64,000 nucleotides of DNA, from NCBI GenBank assembly GCA_003313425.1, contig NHZP01000029.1:1-64000 (forward strand), written 5' to 3'. Source of the stretch: Pseudopyrenochaeta lycopersici. Taxonomy: Eukaryota; Ascomycota; Dothideomycetes; Pleosporales; Pseudopyrenochaetaceae. The notes under the pieces were generated by a model. That model ran no database searches. It was not told the origin of the DNA and saw only the letters and a list, made by a program, of their open reading frames with translations. Below, piece by piece: positions 33,569 to 46,466 of the stretch (positions within the stretch are counted from its first letter, which is position 1; each line of letters opens with the position of its first letter). The position numbers were made by a program, and so were the translations under genes.

Positions 33569-33932
33569 TGTTATAAAAATCTTAAAAGCTATTAGTAAGG
33601 ATAACTAATAAGACTATAAGGTTAGTTCTCTAGGATAGAGTAAGGGACTATATAGAAAGGGGTTTAATACTAAGATAGTAAGAGGGTGCTTTTATAAAGA
33701 GTACTAAGGGTTAAGAATAATTAGTATTACTATTACTATACTATAGAGTATAATATTAAGTTAAACATACTAATCTATAAAGGTTTATTATAGTAATCTA
33801 TATACATAATGCGCTCGTCCTTAGCGGAGCGAGCGGTCACGTGACGTGTGACAAAGTAGAACACTGGCGCTTCCTGACTGGTCGCTAGTCCTTGAGGCAC
33901 TTCCTCCTTAACTGGGATTTCAGGTCCTAACA
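33569..33932 (-). mobile_element. Solo LTR related to gypsy element 1, with a different U3
   Basis: Read on the minus strand it starts TGTTAGGACCTG and ends in a mutated TTTTTATAACA. The downstream two thirds match the gypsy-1 LTR (e.g. CTTAATATTATACTCTATAG and the CTAATAGCTTTTAAGA end). The first 120 bases are unrelated, except that both contain TCACGTGAC (33837-33845). The 120-base part is barely mutated whereas the shared part is TpA-rich. Flanking 5-mers (TATAG, AGTGT) do not match, so no duplication is claimed. Confidence 0.75.
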
Positions 33933-35669
33933 AGTGTCTACAGTTAGTAACCTACGTCGCGTTTATAATACCTCTAGATTTATTAGCGACTCCTAACTAG
34001 CTAACTTACTCTATAGCCTTACCTCTAGTAAGACGTTTAGGGCTATACTCCTTAAGATAAAGGCATAAAACACTACTGTAGTTATTAGCAAATAAGAAGC
34101 TAGAGCTAAGGTTATCTTTAAAATCTTTAAACTGTTACTACTAAACAAAACTATAATAAGAATAAAAGGTTAACTTAAGCGCTCCTTTCGAACTTATACT
34201 TACTAAATTTCTCTCTAATAATTCTAGGAAAAAAGTCTAATTAAGTTACTAGTATATACTCTTAGAGAGATAAGCTTTAAAGAAGCTCTAGGCTTCTAGC
34301 CTTTCTAAGCGCTCTTTTAGTCTCTATACTAAATCTACTCTAATACTTCTAGAAGACGTACAATTATAGATAATAGCTAAGATAAGACGCCTTATAAACA
34401 GCGTAGATAATAATATAGATATAGCTGTACTCGCTAGTCTTTAGCCCCGTAATAACCTTAACATCTATCTCCTATAAGTAAATAAGTTTATTATACAGAT
34501 ATTTTATAGAAAATACTAATCTAATATATTAGATTTTTACCTTATTTTAAAATATATAGTATTTTTAGAGCATAAACTGCCTACTAACTTTAGTAGCTTA
34601 GGAGAATGTACGTACTTCTACTTAGTAACAGTTAAGAAATAGGTTAAAGATTACCTCTCCTCTTAGCTTAACTAATATATCTCTAATAGTACTACATATA
34701 AGCAGCTACAGCGGCTTCTTAAAGAGTACTTTTATTGCGCGAATTCTATATACAGCACTATAAGTAATATACTAAGGAGTCTCTTAATTATATACCTTAC
34801 TATTATAGAGCTATAGATTATATATAATAGGTACGCTTATAAAAGGTATCTATTATTATATAACTTTAACCTAGAAGTCGAGTTATCCTTATTCTAGTCG
34901 CTTTCCTTACTTTTTAAGAGTTAGTTAGAGCGGCTGATTATTGCTAAGGCTTATCTGTAATCCTGCTAAATTAATACAAGGGCTAATACTCTATTACTCT
35001 ACCGCAACTTTAGCCTTTTATCCTCTTTTATAGTTAGATTCTTTAATAAATCTTTAGAATATTAGATGTTACGTTTAGATATTAAGTAGCACATAACTTT
35101 AAGACGCTAGTAGAAGTGCTACAAACTAGCTAATCAGAAACAACTATATTATAACCTAAAAGCTAGGTCTAATAAGCGTAGCTGCGACTACTACAAAGTC
35201 TATAATAAGTACTATAAATTTATAAGTACTAAGTATATACCTTAGTATAAGAAATATAACTTACAGTCTTAAGCTAAATAACTTTAAATTTAGGTCTATA
35301 AATAGCTACTTAGTTTAGACTAAGAAATTATAAAAGTAATGGTTTTTAAATTATTAATCTCTAAGGCCTATAGTTACTAGCGTAACGTAATAATATTCTT
35401 ACTAATAAAAGTACTAGGCTTTACTTATACTAACACTAGAGAACTAAGAGTAAAATATATTCTTAGCAGCTAAGATAGCTTAGGTAGCTTTTAGTCCTCC
35501 CTATTAAATTAGCGCATTAACCTTATTTCCTAGAATAAACCTCTTACAGGGAGCTACTACTATATTAAGGAAGGTATTACGTTCTTATAAGAGAAGGATA
35601 TCTATATTAATAATACACTCTAATATTAATACTTTAACAGCTTAGATAACACCTTTACTAACGTCCTGC
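33933..35669. other. RIPped AT-rich sequence, unassigned
   Basis: About 1.7 kb of degenerate sequence that probably continues at 42400 beyond gypsy element 2, since that element shows a clean target duplication. I recognise no gene in it. Confidence 0.5.
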
Positions 35670-35919
35670 TGTTATGGGCGAAGAGGCCTGACTAACGAGT
35701 GTGCATTTGTCCTATACTACAGAAGGAGAAAGATAGAGAAGAGGTTACAGGTATCCTTAGAGGATATATATATATGTTCGTACGAGCGAAGAGGAACGTG
35801 CTCCTCTAGCTACTAACTTGTACGAGCTAATAAGAAAAGGGGGTAGAAGAGATTAAGGAGTTCTTTCCCCGTGCGATAGTAGCGAAGCCTCTCCTACTTA
35901 AAAGGCGCAGCCTATTATA
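35670..35919 (-). repeat. 3' LTR of gypsy element 2
   Basis: 250 bases, TGTTATGGGCGAAGAGG at one end, a mutated CCTATTATA at the other (CCCATTACA in copy 53377-53626). Lies downstream relative to minus-strand pol. Confidence 0.92.
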
Positions 35920-36138
35920 ATACCCTCCTCCTTCTTAAATAACTGTATTACTTCTTTGTACGTAGTTTAACCTTAACCTTATACTTATGTAGGTAGCGTT
36001 ATGTTATCGTGCTGCAAAAGTAGAGATATTACGTGTACTTTTTCTTGTTTATTTATAAGCAATTTTCCTCCTTTACCTGTTGTTGTTGCCTAATAACGTG
36101 AAGTAGAGGAGAGGTTAGTTGTTTACTCGCTCGTGCGC

Positions 36139-36147
36139 ATATAAAGA
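36139..36147 (+). promoter_or_regulatory. Possible TATA box of the antisense frame in gypsy element 2
   Basis: CATATAAAG about 90 bases before the ATG at 36231, followed by a pyrimidine-rich leader. Position and context fit a Pol II core promoter for the plus-strand frame. Confidence 0.4.
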
Positions 36148-36230
36148 GCTTTTCCTCTAACTCTTTCTTCCTCTTTTACTGCTTAACTTTAACTTGCTTG
36201 CGTATAACTTGTCTTCCTATTATTGCTAAC

Positions 36231-37010
36231 ATGCCTCCTAAAGCAGCTCCCTCAGCTAGTCAGCCTAATCGCGGTGTGTGGGGTCCTAGTGGTCATGGCG
36301 GTGGTGTAAACTATCTTGCTCGTACGACTGCTGGCAACATTATGTCTACGCACGCGGCTGCTAGGGCTGACATTGCTTAGGTTACTCACGCTTAGCTTAC
36401 TCGAACCGCTCCTAACTAAACTTAACCTGCTAGTATTGTTATTCCTGCTGCTTAAGGTAATGCGTCTCTTCTCTCTGCTAACTACGTGATCTAGTATATC
36501 CTAGATACTCTAGTTATAGACGAGTTTTACTGTCTCTTTATAACTGCTTCTATACGTCTTATTCCTCTTTTCTTTTCTATGTCTAATGTTATTTAGCCTA
36601 AGCTAGTTTACATCGCTGAATTCTTCCTTTGTCCTGTTAATCAATCTCTGTACGATGCTTAGTAGGGCTATAGTCTTAATAATTTCTCTCCTATTATCGC
36701 TCGTTATACAATTAACGCTTAGCAACTCCTTTCTAGTTATTAATCCTACCTTAAAGCCTACCTTATCTATAGCCGCGGTTTCCTTAACGCTAACTTCTGT
36801 TCTAATAACTGTGCTAAGGCTATATAAGAGCGTCGTACGTTTACAGCCTTTGCTAGGTGTGTCTCTATTACTAGCGAGTAGAGCGGGGCTTACTCTAATT
36901 GCGTGTGGTAGGATTACAGTGCGTCTTATATAGCTAGGCGTGCTCTACCTCTTCTACCTTCTAACAGAGTCTCTGTTCCTTAGCGTAGTTAAGGTTAGGG
37001 TCGAGTCCTT
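36231..37010 (+). pseudogene. Antisense frame in gypsy element 2, unknown protein
   Basis: Starts with a clean ATG and 50 open codons (MPPKAAPSASQPNRGVWGPS, then a Gly-rich stretch and NYLARTTAGNIM). It continues protein-like to about 37010 if TAG/TAA are read as Gln or Trp, with text such as CVSITSEWSGAYSNC and RRALPLLPSNR. It runs against pol and starts about 310 bases inside the 3' LTR, the same position and direction as the antisense frame of gypsy element 1. The protein itself is different from that one and not recognised. This region is G/C-richer than most of the element. Confidence 0.5.
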
Positions 37011-40000
37011 ACTAAGCCTGAGGAGGATAAACGTTTCTTAGACGTCTTAGGTTAGAGGGCCTCGTACGGGGTTAGTTAGCTTATACTAGCTTATTTCTCT
37101 AACCTTTTAGTAGTTTCCTAAATAGTAGCTGTACGGGCTGTGTATAAGTCCTCTATTTCTTATAGGCTTCTATAGTAATAAGATTCTCTTCTAGCTCCTA
37201 AGTTAGGTTATGGTACCCCTCCTATTTTACATAGAACTCGTTATGTTAATTTTATAAGCGCTTATCTTAGATGTTCTTAATTACCTATTTAAGGTAGTCT
37301 TCCTGTAGGTCGTTGTCTCGTACGATAACAGTAGCGGGGTTTAAGTTATTAGTTTGTTGTGATAGGAAGGAGTCTTTAGCAGCTGGTTTTAGCTTCTCTA
37401 TATAGTACGATTTAGTTCTCTATAGTATATAAAGCTTAACCTAATAAGGGTCTTATACGCGGGCGACTTGGTACTTCTTGCTTTTCTAGTTAAGTTTCTT
37501 GCTTCTGCGTGTAGTTCGTACGTGCCTAAGGTCTAACTATACCTAGTCTCTAACCTTATACTTAGGAGCTGGGTGACGTGTCTTATTCGCCTGTGCTTCC
37601 TGTTGTTATTAAGCGTGTGTTATAGCTAAGATAGCCTAGTTAGCAGCTTGTTTTAGCGTTCGTATGATGCTTTCTGCTCGTTCGCTAGGGGGTGTTGCTC
37701 TGTTAAGTAGGTTACTGCTAGCTAATTTCCTAGGTAGCTCTAGGAAGGGCGAGTTTAGATAGCTGTGTAGAAGGAAGAAAGGAGCGACGCTTGTAGAGGA
37801 GTTTGTACGAGTGTTTAGCATTAGCTTAAGGATTAGGTATAGCGTTGCCTAGTTGTTCTAGTCGTAGTTATAAAAGATTTAACTAACTGCTTTAATATTA
37901 CTATTCGCGCGTTCTGTAGTGCCGTCTGTTTATAGGTAGTAGGCTATTAACAGGTTTCTTTATACTCCTAAGAGTTTACAGATTTTTCCCTATAGTTTGC
38001 TTATAAATTACGTGCCCCTGTCTAATGTAATAAACCTAGGGAGCCTATAGTAGTAGAAGACTTCTTGTACAAATGCCTAGGCTACATTATCTGCTTTAAT
38101 TGTCTTAAGTAGGATTAGTATTACGCCTTTACCTAGGCGGTCTTTAACTACTATTAGGTTAGTGCAGCTAGACAACAGTAGTAGACTAGTAATAAAGTTA
38201 ACTGTTAAGTCTTGCCATATACGACTAGGTACTAGTAACAGGCGTAGGTATCTGTGCTTACTGTCTCTCTACGGGGTGCTTTGTCTATATAAGCTGCAAT
38301 TCCGTACGAATTAGCGGACGTTTTCACTTATACCTGGCCAGTACTAGGTACTGGCTAGCGTGCGGTACGTTTCTTCTCTTCCTGGGTAACCTGTTTGCAC
38401 AGCTAGATGTGCTTGCTAGATAATTCCTGTATAAAGGGGTTTATTTTCAGGCACCTAGATCCTAGATCTCTATTAGAGCTTTCTCTCTGAGTTAATCATG
38501 CAATCTCCTAGTAATATAGCAAGTTTCTTCGTTATACTAGGTAGCAACCTAGCACCTAGCTTTATAGCGTTATAGACTTCCTAATAGGTTGAGTCGTCTC
38601 GTACAGCTTAGTCCTAGTATTTAGTAATTAAGTCCTTAAGGATTAGAGCTTTTAGTAGGGACTCAGCTATAATTAAGCCGTTAAGGGTTAACGTAGGGGT
38701 TTGTACGACCCCTATAACTATTAGATCTTACTATTAGGCTAGTACTAACATAATAAACTCTCTGCTTACTAGGCGGCTGTCGTCTGTTCCTTGTAGTAGG
38801 TCCTGGTCTCTTCTAGATAGTGCGTCCGCTCAGGTATTCTCCTTGCCTAGACAGTACTACAGCTTCATATTATTAAACTGTAATAGGTAGACTAACTATT
38901 ATACGTATTATTCTGTTATCTTTTACTTCTTTATAAAGTACTCTAGGTTCTTGTAGTTAGTAATTACTTCAAATTCTCGTACGCTACAGAGTTCTGCGTC
39001 CCATTTATTTAGGTATATAATAACTGCTAGCAACTCCTTATTATAAATTAGGTAGTTACTCTTATGCGCTAGAAATTTCTTTAAGAGGTAAGCTACCGTG
39101 CGAAAGGTTCCTTGCTTATCTTCTTATAATAGTACCCCCGCCTATAGTAAAGCCTAAAGAGTTATATTCTACTATTATCTATTATTTAGGTAAGAAAGCA
39201 GCGAGAACTTTATCTGCTAAGAATACATCCTTAAGAGCTTAGAAACTCTACTCTTATTCTGTGTCCTACAGGAATTTCTCTTCTTTTCTAATTAGCTGTA
39301 CGAGAGGCTCTACTAGTTAAGAGAAGTTTAGAATAAAGCGTCTGTAGAAGTTAGTAAACCCTAAGAATCCTTATACGCCTTTAACTATTATTAGGGCCTC
39401 CTATTCTTAAATAGCTTAGACTTTCTTAGGGTCTATAGATATACCCTTCTATACTTCTAGGATAAAGCTAAGGTACTTCGTACGCTAAATATTAAACCTT
39501 ATATTTACTTAGTTCTAGGTATAGTCCTACTTTTTATAGGCGATCTAATACTTTTCGTACGTAGGCGTAGTGCTAAGAGAGAGATCCTTTAGTAAAGATA
39601 AGGATATTGTCTAGGTATGCAGAGGCGAAGTTGTCTAAGAAGTCTCGTAGGGCCTAGTTAATATACCTCTAGAAGGTACTTAGTACATTTACTAAGCTAA
39701 AGGGCGTTACTAGCTACTTGTACGATCTAAATTGTGTTTAAAACGCAGTTATCTATTCTAATCCTTTGCTTATCCTTATCTTATAGAATACTGCAGTAAC
39801 GTCTAGCTTAGTATACTATGTAGCTCGTCTAATTTGGTTTAACGTCTCACGTATAAGAGGTAGTAGGTAACAGTCCTTCTTAGTTAGGGCGTTAAGAGCT
39901 CTGTAGTCTACACAGAATTATAGTCCTCCTCCTAGCTTACGTATGAATAGTATAGGTGAGGCCGCTAGTAAGCTGCTTGCACGAATAAACCCTTTATCTA

Positions 40001-42149
40001 GGAGGTCTAATAGCGTCTTCCTTAGTACTAAGAGTTTATCTCTTAACATTGCGTAGAGAGGTCTATACAGTATCTCTAGCTTCTGTCTATTCTTCTCTTC
40101 TAACTCTATTACGTAGTCTTATTATAAGCCTCGCTGTAGGGGTAGCTTATTTCCTTCCTTAGGTAGGAATATCTTTAGATAAGGTCGTACGTAAGCTAGC
40201 AGGGCGTCGCATATTTCCTGCGGTGTTTTCTAGACTTTTAGGCGTAGTACTTTCTTAATATCCCTTAGGCTTACAGTAAAGATTTAAGTCTTACTATAGC
40301 TTTATCTATAGTGTCGTACGTAGTGTTAGAAAGCTACAGCTAATACTAGGGTACAGCTAAAGTCTAGGGTAGCGTGTTCTGTACTGCGTACAGTAACCTT
40401 ATATACTTTTAAGTACAGAAGTTTCTTCTCTGCGTTAATAACGCCTTTAATACTCTCTAACTAAGTCTTCCTAAGGATTATGTTGTATTAGTAAGTAGTT
40501 AGGGTAACGTACGCAGCTGCGTACTGCTATATTCCTTCTACGTCTAATAAAAATTTAGTAACGTACGACACTATACTCTTTTATTTATTTACCCCTTTAA
40601 TCTTAATAGGGAGGATCTTAATGCGTAGTAAGTTTAAGTCCCTTACAAGTTTCTTACTTAATAAATAGTAGGTGCAGTAACTATTATTAATTATAGTAGT
40701 AGCTAGTTATACAGAATTAATAATAACATTTATAGATATAGGTTTTATAGTTACTAGCTATAGTAAAAGTAACCTTATTATTTGTATAAGGTTTTAGACT
40801 TATGCGGGCTCTAGCACACAACTTTGTACTAGAGCTACTCTTTTCCCTCGTCTAAGGAGGATAGGGATTCTGTTGCTTATTTAGTAGTTGCAGATGCAAT
40901 CTTTATAGGTTTTACAGGTTTATTAACCTGTCTTGTATAATAGCCTTCTTAGCTGTTTAATAACTTTGTCGTACACTAGGCTACTTAGTAGTCGTGCAGA
41001 CCGCACCTTAAACAGGCGCTATTCTCTTTTCTTTCTTAGACCTGTTTACGTGTTCCCTAGAATTCTTTTCTAGGTTTTGCATAGAGCTAGTAAGCTCCTA
41101 TAGAAGTTATCTAGTCTATCTTATTATTATCTCTTTAGGCTATTAGTTAGCTCTGCGTGTTATACGCTTCGCCTATATAGCTCTTACTTATAGTAATTCT
41201 CTCTACAGCTCTTAAATTTTCCTAAGTTACCCTAGTCTATTATATAAACTCTTTATACGTTTCTCTAAATAGTAGTTAATAACCTGCTTAGGTCCTAAGC
41301 AGCTTACTATTTAAGCTGCTCTTAAGATAGTTAATCTTCTAAATATAGCTTGCGTTATCTAACCTAGCTTTAAGGAGCTTAAGGTTAAACGCTTAAACAT
41401 AAGAGTTAAATTCTGTTCTTCCTTGCTTAGTTATACAGAGGTATTTAAGGGCTTTCTCTCTTACTGTAGGGTCCTTAAAGAAGTTATTAAGGTAGGACTA
41501 TAGCTTAAGGAGGGATAGCGTTACTAGCCTATTTATAAGGTTTGTTACATATAGGCTAAGGGCGTTAAACGCTTAGCCTGTCGTACGAGTAATAACGTAA
41601 TTCACTCTACTGTTATTGTCTAGGTAGGCTGCACGGTCTCTATACAGCTTTGCTTAGACTTTCATTTTCTATTAAAGATATTACTCGTGCGAGCCTTTCT
41701 TAAAGACTTCTACATTTAGCAGTCTTAGTTTCCTAATCTCTTATACAGGAGAGTCTTACTATTCTATTAAAAAGGGGGTAGAAACTGTGCGTGCTGTCTA
41801 TGCACTGCTTAATTCAGCAACTAAGTTCTTTAGCTCCTAAACTTGGTTCTGTAATAACTCGTACGGTTGGCTCTACTGTTAACTAGCTAACTTATTAAGG
41901 CTATCTTGTAAGGAGTTAACTGTTACTAATAGATCTTCTACTAAGGGTTAGTTATTGCGTAGTTATTGGGGGTCGTGCTGATGCAACTGGTGTTGCTAAG
42001 GTGCGTGCTGGTGCAGCTAGTGTTGCTGCTGTCCTAAGGCTCCTGTTATCTGCATCTGGTGCTCTTATTATTATAGCTCGTACGCTTGTTAGTTTAAGGG
42101 CCCTTAGTATCCGTCTATTATTTTTTTAGGTTATTAATCTTTCTCCTTA

Positions 42150-42399
42150 TATTATAGGCGAAGAGGCCTGACTAACGAGTGTGCATTTATCCTATACTAC
42201 AGAAGGAGAAAGATAGAGAAGAGGTTACAGGTATCCTTAGAGGATATATATATATGTTTGTACGAGCGAAGAGGAACATGCTCCTCTAGCTGCTAACTTG
42301 TACGAGCTAATAAGAAAAGGGGGCAGAGGAGATTAAGGAGTTCTTTCCCCGTGCGATAGTAGCGAAGCCTCTCCTGCTTAAAGGGCGCAGCCCATTACA
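42150..42399 (-). repeat. 5' LTR of gypsy element 2
   Basis: 250 bases ending GCGCAGCCCATTACA; its other end is RIPped from TGTTATGGG to TATTATAGG. Confidence 0.92.
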
Positions 42400-43509
42400 C
42401 CTGCGCTCTACTTAATAAGTACTAAAGAAGTTTATATACTAACTCTTAGCTTATTTATCGCAACTTTAAGCTTATCTATAAATACCTACTACTTTAAATA
42501 ATATAACCCTAAATTAGGTTATTATAAGTCTGTTAGATTACCTCTTACACTTCTCTTTAAATAAATATAAAGCCTTTAGATTACTTCTAATTAGGTACAG
42601 GATCTAATATTAGAATATCCTTATATAACTTATTATACTAACTATTAATCTTATAAAAATTAAGACGTAATACTTAGTTCTACAGACTCTTTATCGCGTA
42701 GGCCTACTATTAAATAATAATAGTATAGAGCGTACTACTTATAAGATCCTTACTAATAAGTTATTCTGTTAGGCCCTTATAGATAAAAGTAAGGCTGCCC
42801 TAAGGCAGGTAGGTAAAAATTAGGAGACTTAGAGAGCTGTTATAACTCTTATACAGCTAACATTATAAATACTTAGCGTTAATAACTCTAAGCAAATTAC
42901 TATAAAATGCCTAGAGCTGCTTTAAGAAGCTCGCTAGATATTATTAAAATAGTTAAGATATCTTAAGAAAAGGCTCCTTACAGCTATAAATAACTCGCAG
43001 CAGAAGAATTATTCTTCTAGGCTTACTAAGATTAGCCTCCTATACATAAGTATATTTAATACTAATAGGGTGTAGTTAGGAGTTATACTTTCTTCCCTCT
43101 CTACAGTTTTAGTATTAATTTAGACTTTAATTATAGTTTAGGAGAATAAGGATATTACGTCTTTAGAGTATATGTACCTCTATTGCGCTATACTGTAATT
43201 ATAGTAATTATTACTCTTTTAAGCGTTTCTAGTACTTACTAGAAATATATACTCTAATACTTTATAAGAAGGTCTTAACTAAGCTATAGGAGTATTATAG
43301 ACACCTTTCGCCCTATAAACTACTAGAGTGTACTTAAGAATCCTTAGCACTACTAGATATATATTAAATATAACATACTAGCTGTCTATTTTAATCTGCT
43401 TACAGCTAAGCTCTTAGTAAAAGGTCTGCCCTTATTACAGCTCCTGTAGTAATATATAGGGCACTAATTATACTCTTTACTTTTTAATAAGTTACTAATA
43501 GAGGTAATA
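42400..43509. other. RIPped AT-rich sequence, unassigned
   Basis: Right-hand continuation of the sequence split by gypsy element 2. No family recognised. Confidence 0.5.
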
Positions 43510-44837
43510 CAGTACTAGGACAAAAGTTCGGTTCACCAACAACTAAATACGAGGTCCGAACATTAACACCTCTCTCTACCCTATCTATTAATAAACCCCT
43601 AAAAGTCGTAATAACGTAAAAAGAGGCGTTAATTTATTATAAAAAGCTTAATATTTTGTTTAATAACCGTGCGCATGCCTTAGAGTAGTAAGGCGTTGCA
43701 GCATAGATAGAATAAGCGTCTTTACGTACGAATTAGGGATCTTCTGCTATGCTTCCTTTAATGCTTCGCAAAATCGCTCTTAGTCTTCTGCAGACTCGCT
43801 AGTTATAGCTAGCTCTAGGTAAAGCTTATTTACTTTCCTTTTTAGTACCTACTATATATACTTAATAGAGTTAAGGTCTAGTAAGTAGGGTAGGAAGTTA
43901 ACAACGTTTATACGGTGCCTCTGTAACTACGCGCTAGTTACTTATGTAGTGTGTATGCGTGCATTATCCTGTTAGAAGAGGTCGCCCCTCTAATAATTAT
44001 AGAGGAGACCTTCTTCTAGCGCCTAGGTATAGCTCTAAGCTAAGTAGCTATTATAGGGGGCGTTAGGGTCCCTCTCTATAATTACTAGTAGACTCTTCTA
44101 AGCCCTCCCCCTTCTATTAATCTAGATTAACGCCCACACTAGCTGCGCAGGAGGACGCGACGTATTATACTCCTCTATTATCTTATACCTTTATTTCTTA
44201 TTAGGATAGCGGAAGCACTATTCCTAGTTAGAACTAGAGCCTTTCTAAATAGAGTACTTATTAGAAAAGTACATAGTCCTCCTCTTCTAGTTAAAATGCC
44301 GCCACTTCCTCTCCTATACTCTTCTTCTTCCTACTATATATTAAGTAATCTTAGGTCTACGCTTATATCTAAACTTCTTTAGGTTATACCTCTTAAGCAC
44401 TCTGTACGCAGTTTTAGCAGATATTTAATTAGTAAGGGTAGCTTCTTTAAAGAGCTACCTATACTCTATTTTAGGATATTTTTAAGCTATTTAAAACAGT
44501 ACTTGCTTATTATGTTATAATAGTATCTTAGGGCGCCTAGATTAAGGTAGGTCTTTTATAGTATAGTAGACCTGCTATTATCGCAAGGTGTCGCGTACAC
44601 ATTTAGGTGTGACGCGAAATTCTTCTACTAACTCCTTCGCGCTACACCCTGCTTCTAACTTCGTAATAATTCTTATACGTTTATTTAGGGTTAATTAGGT
44701 AGTTATTCTTGTATTACTACTTATTTCCTAGCTAAATTAACGGCGTTGTGGCATTTTAGTAGTGGTTTAAAAATTTGGTGTTAATAAGGGACGCTTTGAC
44801 GCGTCGCTTCGCGAACTGAACTTTTGTCCTGTGACTG
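43510..44837 (-). mobile_element. Tc1-like transposon, copy 3, RIPped
   Basis: 1328 bp with inverted repeats of about 25 bases (CAGTACTAGGACAAAAGTTC; right complement CAGTCACAGGACAAAAGTTC) and TA on both sides (43508-43509, 44838-44839). The transposase is on the minus strand from ATG at 44754. Readable parts include LEAGCSAKELVEEF (helix-turn-helix), DNARIHTT and LLDLN-x-IK-I.WVLKRKVN (second and third catalytic blocks), and LQRLTTLRHAHGY near the end. It belongs to a different subfamily from copies 1 and 2 but shares the GGACAAAAGT terminal core with them. Confidence 0.92.
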
Positions 44838-44839
44838 TA

Positions 44840-46033
44840 CCTACTAATAAACTAGGTGTAGAATTCTCTATAAAACGCTCCTTTTACCCTAATTAGTGTT
44901 ATAATCTTAGCTTTAGAATAGAAGGCTTAGATATGCTTATACTAGCTACTTAAGATAGAATAAAGTTTAATCTTATGCCCTCCTGCGTATTTAAAGATTA
45001 GATTCCTATAATATTTATTAATAACTACTTCTACTAGTATAATTATAATACTAAAGAAGTTAAGTTTTACTCGCGATATAATCTCTAGTCTTTAATTAGT
45101 AGGCTGTAGTATCTAAAGAGATATAGAGCTAGTTAGCGCCTTATAAATAGATATAAATCTCTAGTTAGCTATATTAGTAATACTAGAAGTATAATATTAA
45201 ATATACTTTTACCCTTAGAGCTTTAGTTATATATTTATATTTTATTTAATAGTTCTTTAGTTATTATTATAGAGCTTCCTTAGTAATAACTAGGCTTCTG
45301 TTTTACTCCTAGTAAGTCTAAATTTTACTCCTATTAGTACTAAGGAATAATTATTAATACTAATTAGTAAATTAGGATATTATCTAGACTAGCTAATAAA
45401 CTTATTTTAAAGCATAAGCGAGGGGTTAATAATTACTTAGCCCTAATACTAGAAGGTAGTATAGAATATTTAATAATAATAATAAGCTATATTTCTGTTT
45501 CTATTAAACTAGATACAGCTTAGATAACCTACGCGTATTAAGTAGATAAAGTATTAGGCTAGCTAATTAATAACAGAAGTCTGCAGAGTAAGCTCTTCCT
45601 TTAGTACCTCTACGCGCTTACTTCTTACTATCTCTTAGATGCCCTAACTAGCTATACTAAGACTGAAGCTGTATTATTAATTTTACAGTTAGGAGCAGTA
45701 TTATCCTTTAATATACTTACAGCGTTTAACACAGATATCCTTAAACGTATTACTTACTTAACGCTAGGACAAGAGTCCTACCCTACCTATATACAGGTTA
45801 TGTAGTAAGTTTAATAAGACAAAGCTCTATTATTTATGTCCTAGAACCCTAGTTTTTATACAGTAATAAATAATTTATTCTGTATAGCGCAGAAGATAAA
45901 ACTACTACAGGCTAAGGATATCTATATTAATCCTCTAAAGCTTACTTTTATAAAGCCCTATCTACTTTAGAGAGATTTAATAAGAATATTAACGTTTCGC
46001 GTTAACAGCTTTAGCGCAGAGTACTATACCTAT
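44840..46033. other. RIPped AT-rich sequence, unassigned
   Basis: About 1.2 kb. The plus strand reads continuously protein-like to 46030 with stops at Gln positions (for example YLYALTSYYLLDALTSYTKT and a YINPLKLTFIKPYLL stretch near the end), so it is the remains of a coding element. I do not recognise the family. Confidence 0.5.
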
Positions 46034-46390
46034 TGTGCCGTTGCACAGGGTACCTGGGCAATCAGGCGATGATGGGTTTCCTTTGTCAGCGAAATTTGGT
46101 AATAAGACTTGGAGATGCGAGAGATCTCAACATTATGCACCACACCACACGATAATTTACTTCAAAACTAAGATTTTACGAAGTAGCTAGTGCATTAGCT
46201 ACATTAATTTAATAAGATTTTAGACTATTTTACTTATTACTTTTAATTAGGCTCTATACTTACCTTTGTTTCTAGCAGACTGCATAGGCAGGGCTGCTCC
46301 TGTTATATACGCATATTTAATTCTAGCGTTACCTCCTATTTATAATACTAGAACTATAAGATTATACTAAACTACCTTATTAACTCTATA
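46034..46390. repeat. Dispersed repeat, copy 2 (putative solo LTR)
   Basis: Matches 14829-15206 from TGTGCCGTTGCACAG to ATTAACTCTATA (mutated CTCCACA). The left half is nearly clean while the right half carries many C-to-T/G-to-A changes. Confidence 0.7.
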
Positions 46391-46466
46391 AATTATAGTA
46401 AAGCCTAAAGAGCGTAATAGTCTGTTCTAGTAAGGCTATAGCTAATAAGAGTAAAAAGAGCCTATA

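Larger units (their letters stand above)
35670..42399 (-). mobile_element. Ty3/gypsy LTR retrotransposon 2, RIP-killed
   Basis: 6730 bp between 250-bp LTRs (35670-35919, 42150-42399) with a perfect target duplication CCTGC (35665-35669, 42400-42404). Coding runs right to left: a Gln-rich gag start near 42100-41950, RT at about 39990-39560 (a [15 protein letters not shown] block and YLDNILIFT for YLDDILIF), then RNase H and integrase leftward. Stops are at Gln/Trp positions. Between pol and the 3' (left) LTR is an oppositely oriented frame, listed separately. It is a different family from element 1: LTR length, sequence and RT all differ. Confidence 0.92.

Noticed and set aside
36655..36933. 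92-codon hydrophobic plus frame in gypsy element 2
   Set aside because: Out of phase with the antisense frame that starts at 36231; hydrophobicity comes from AT-rich codons.
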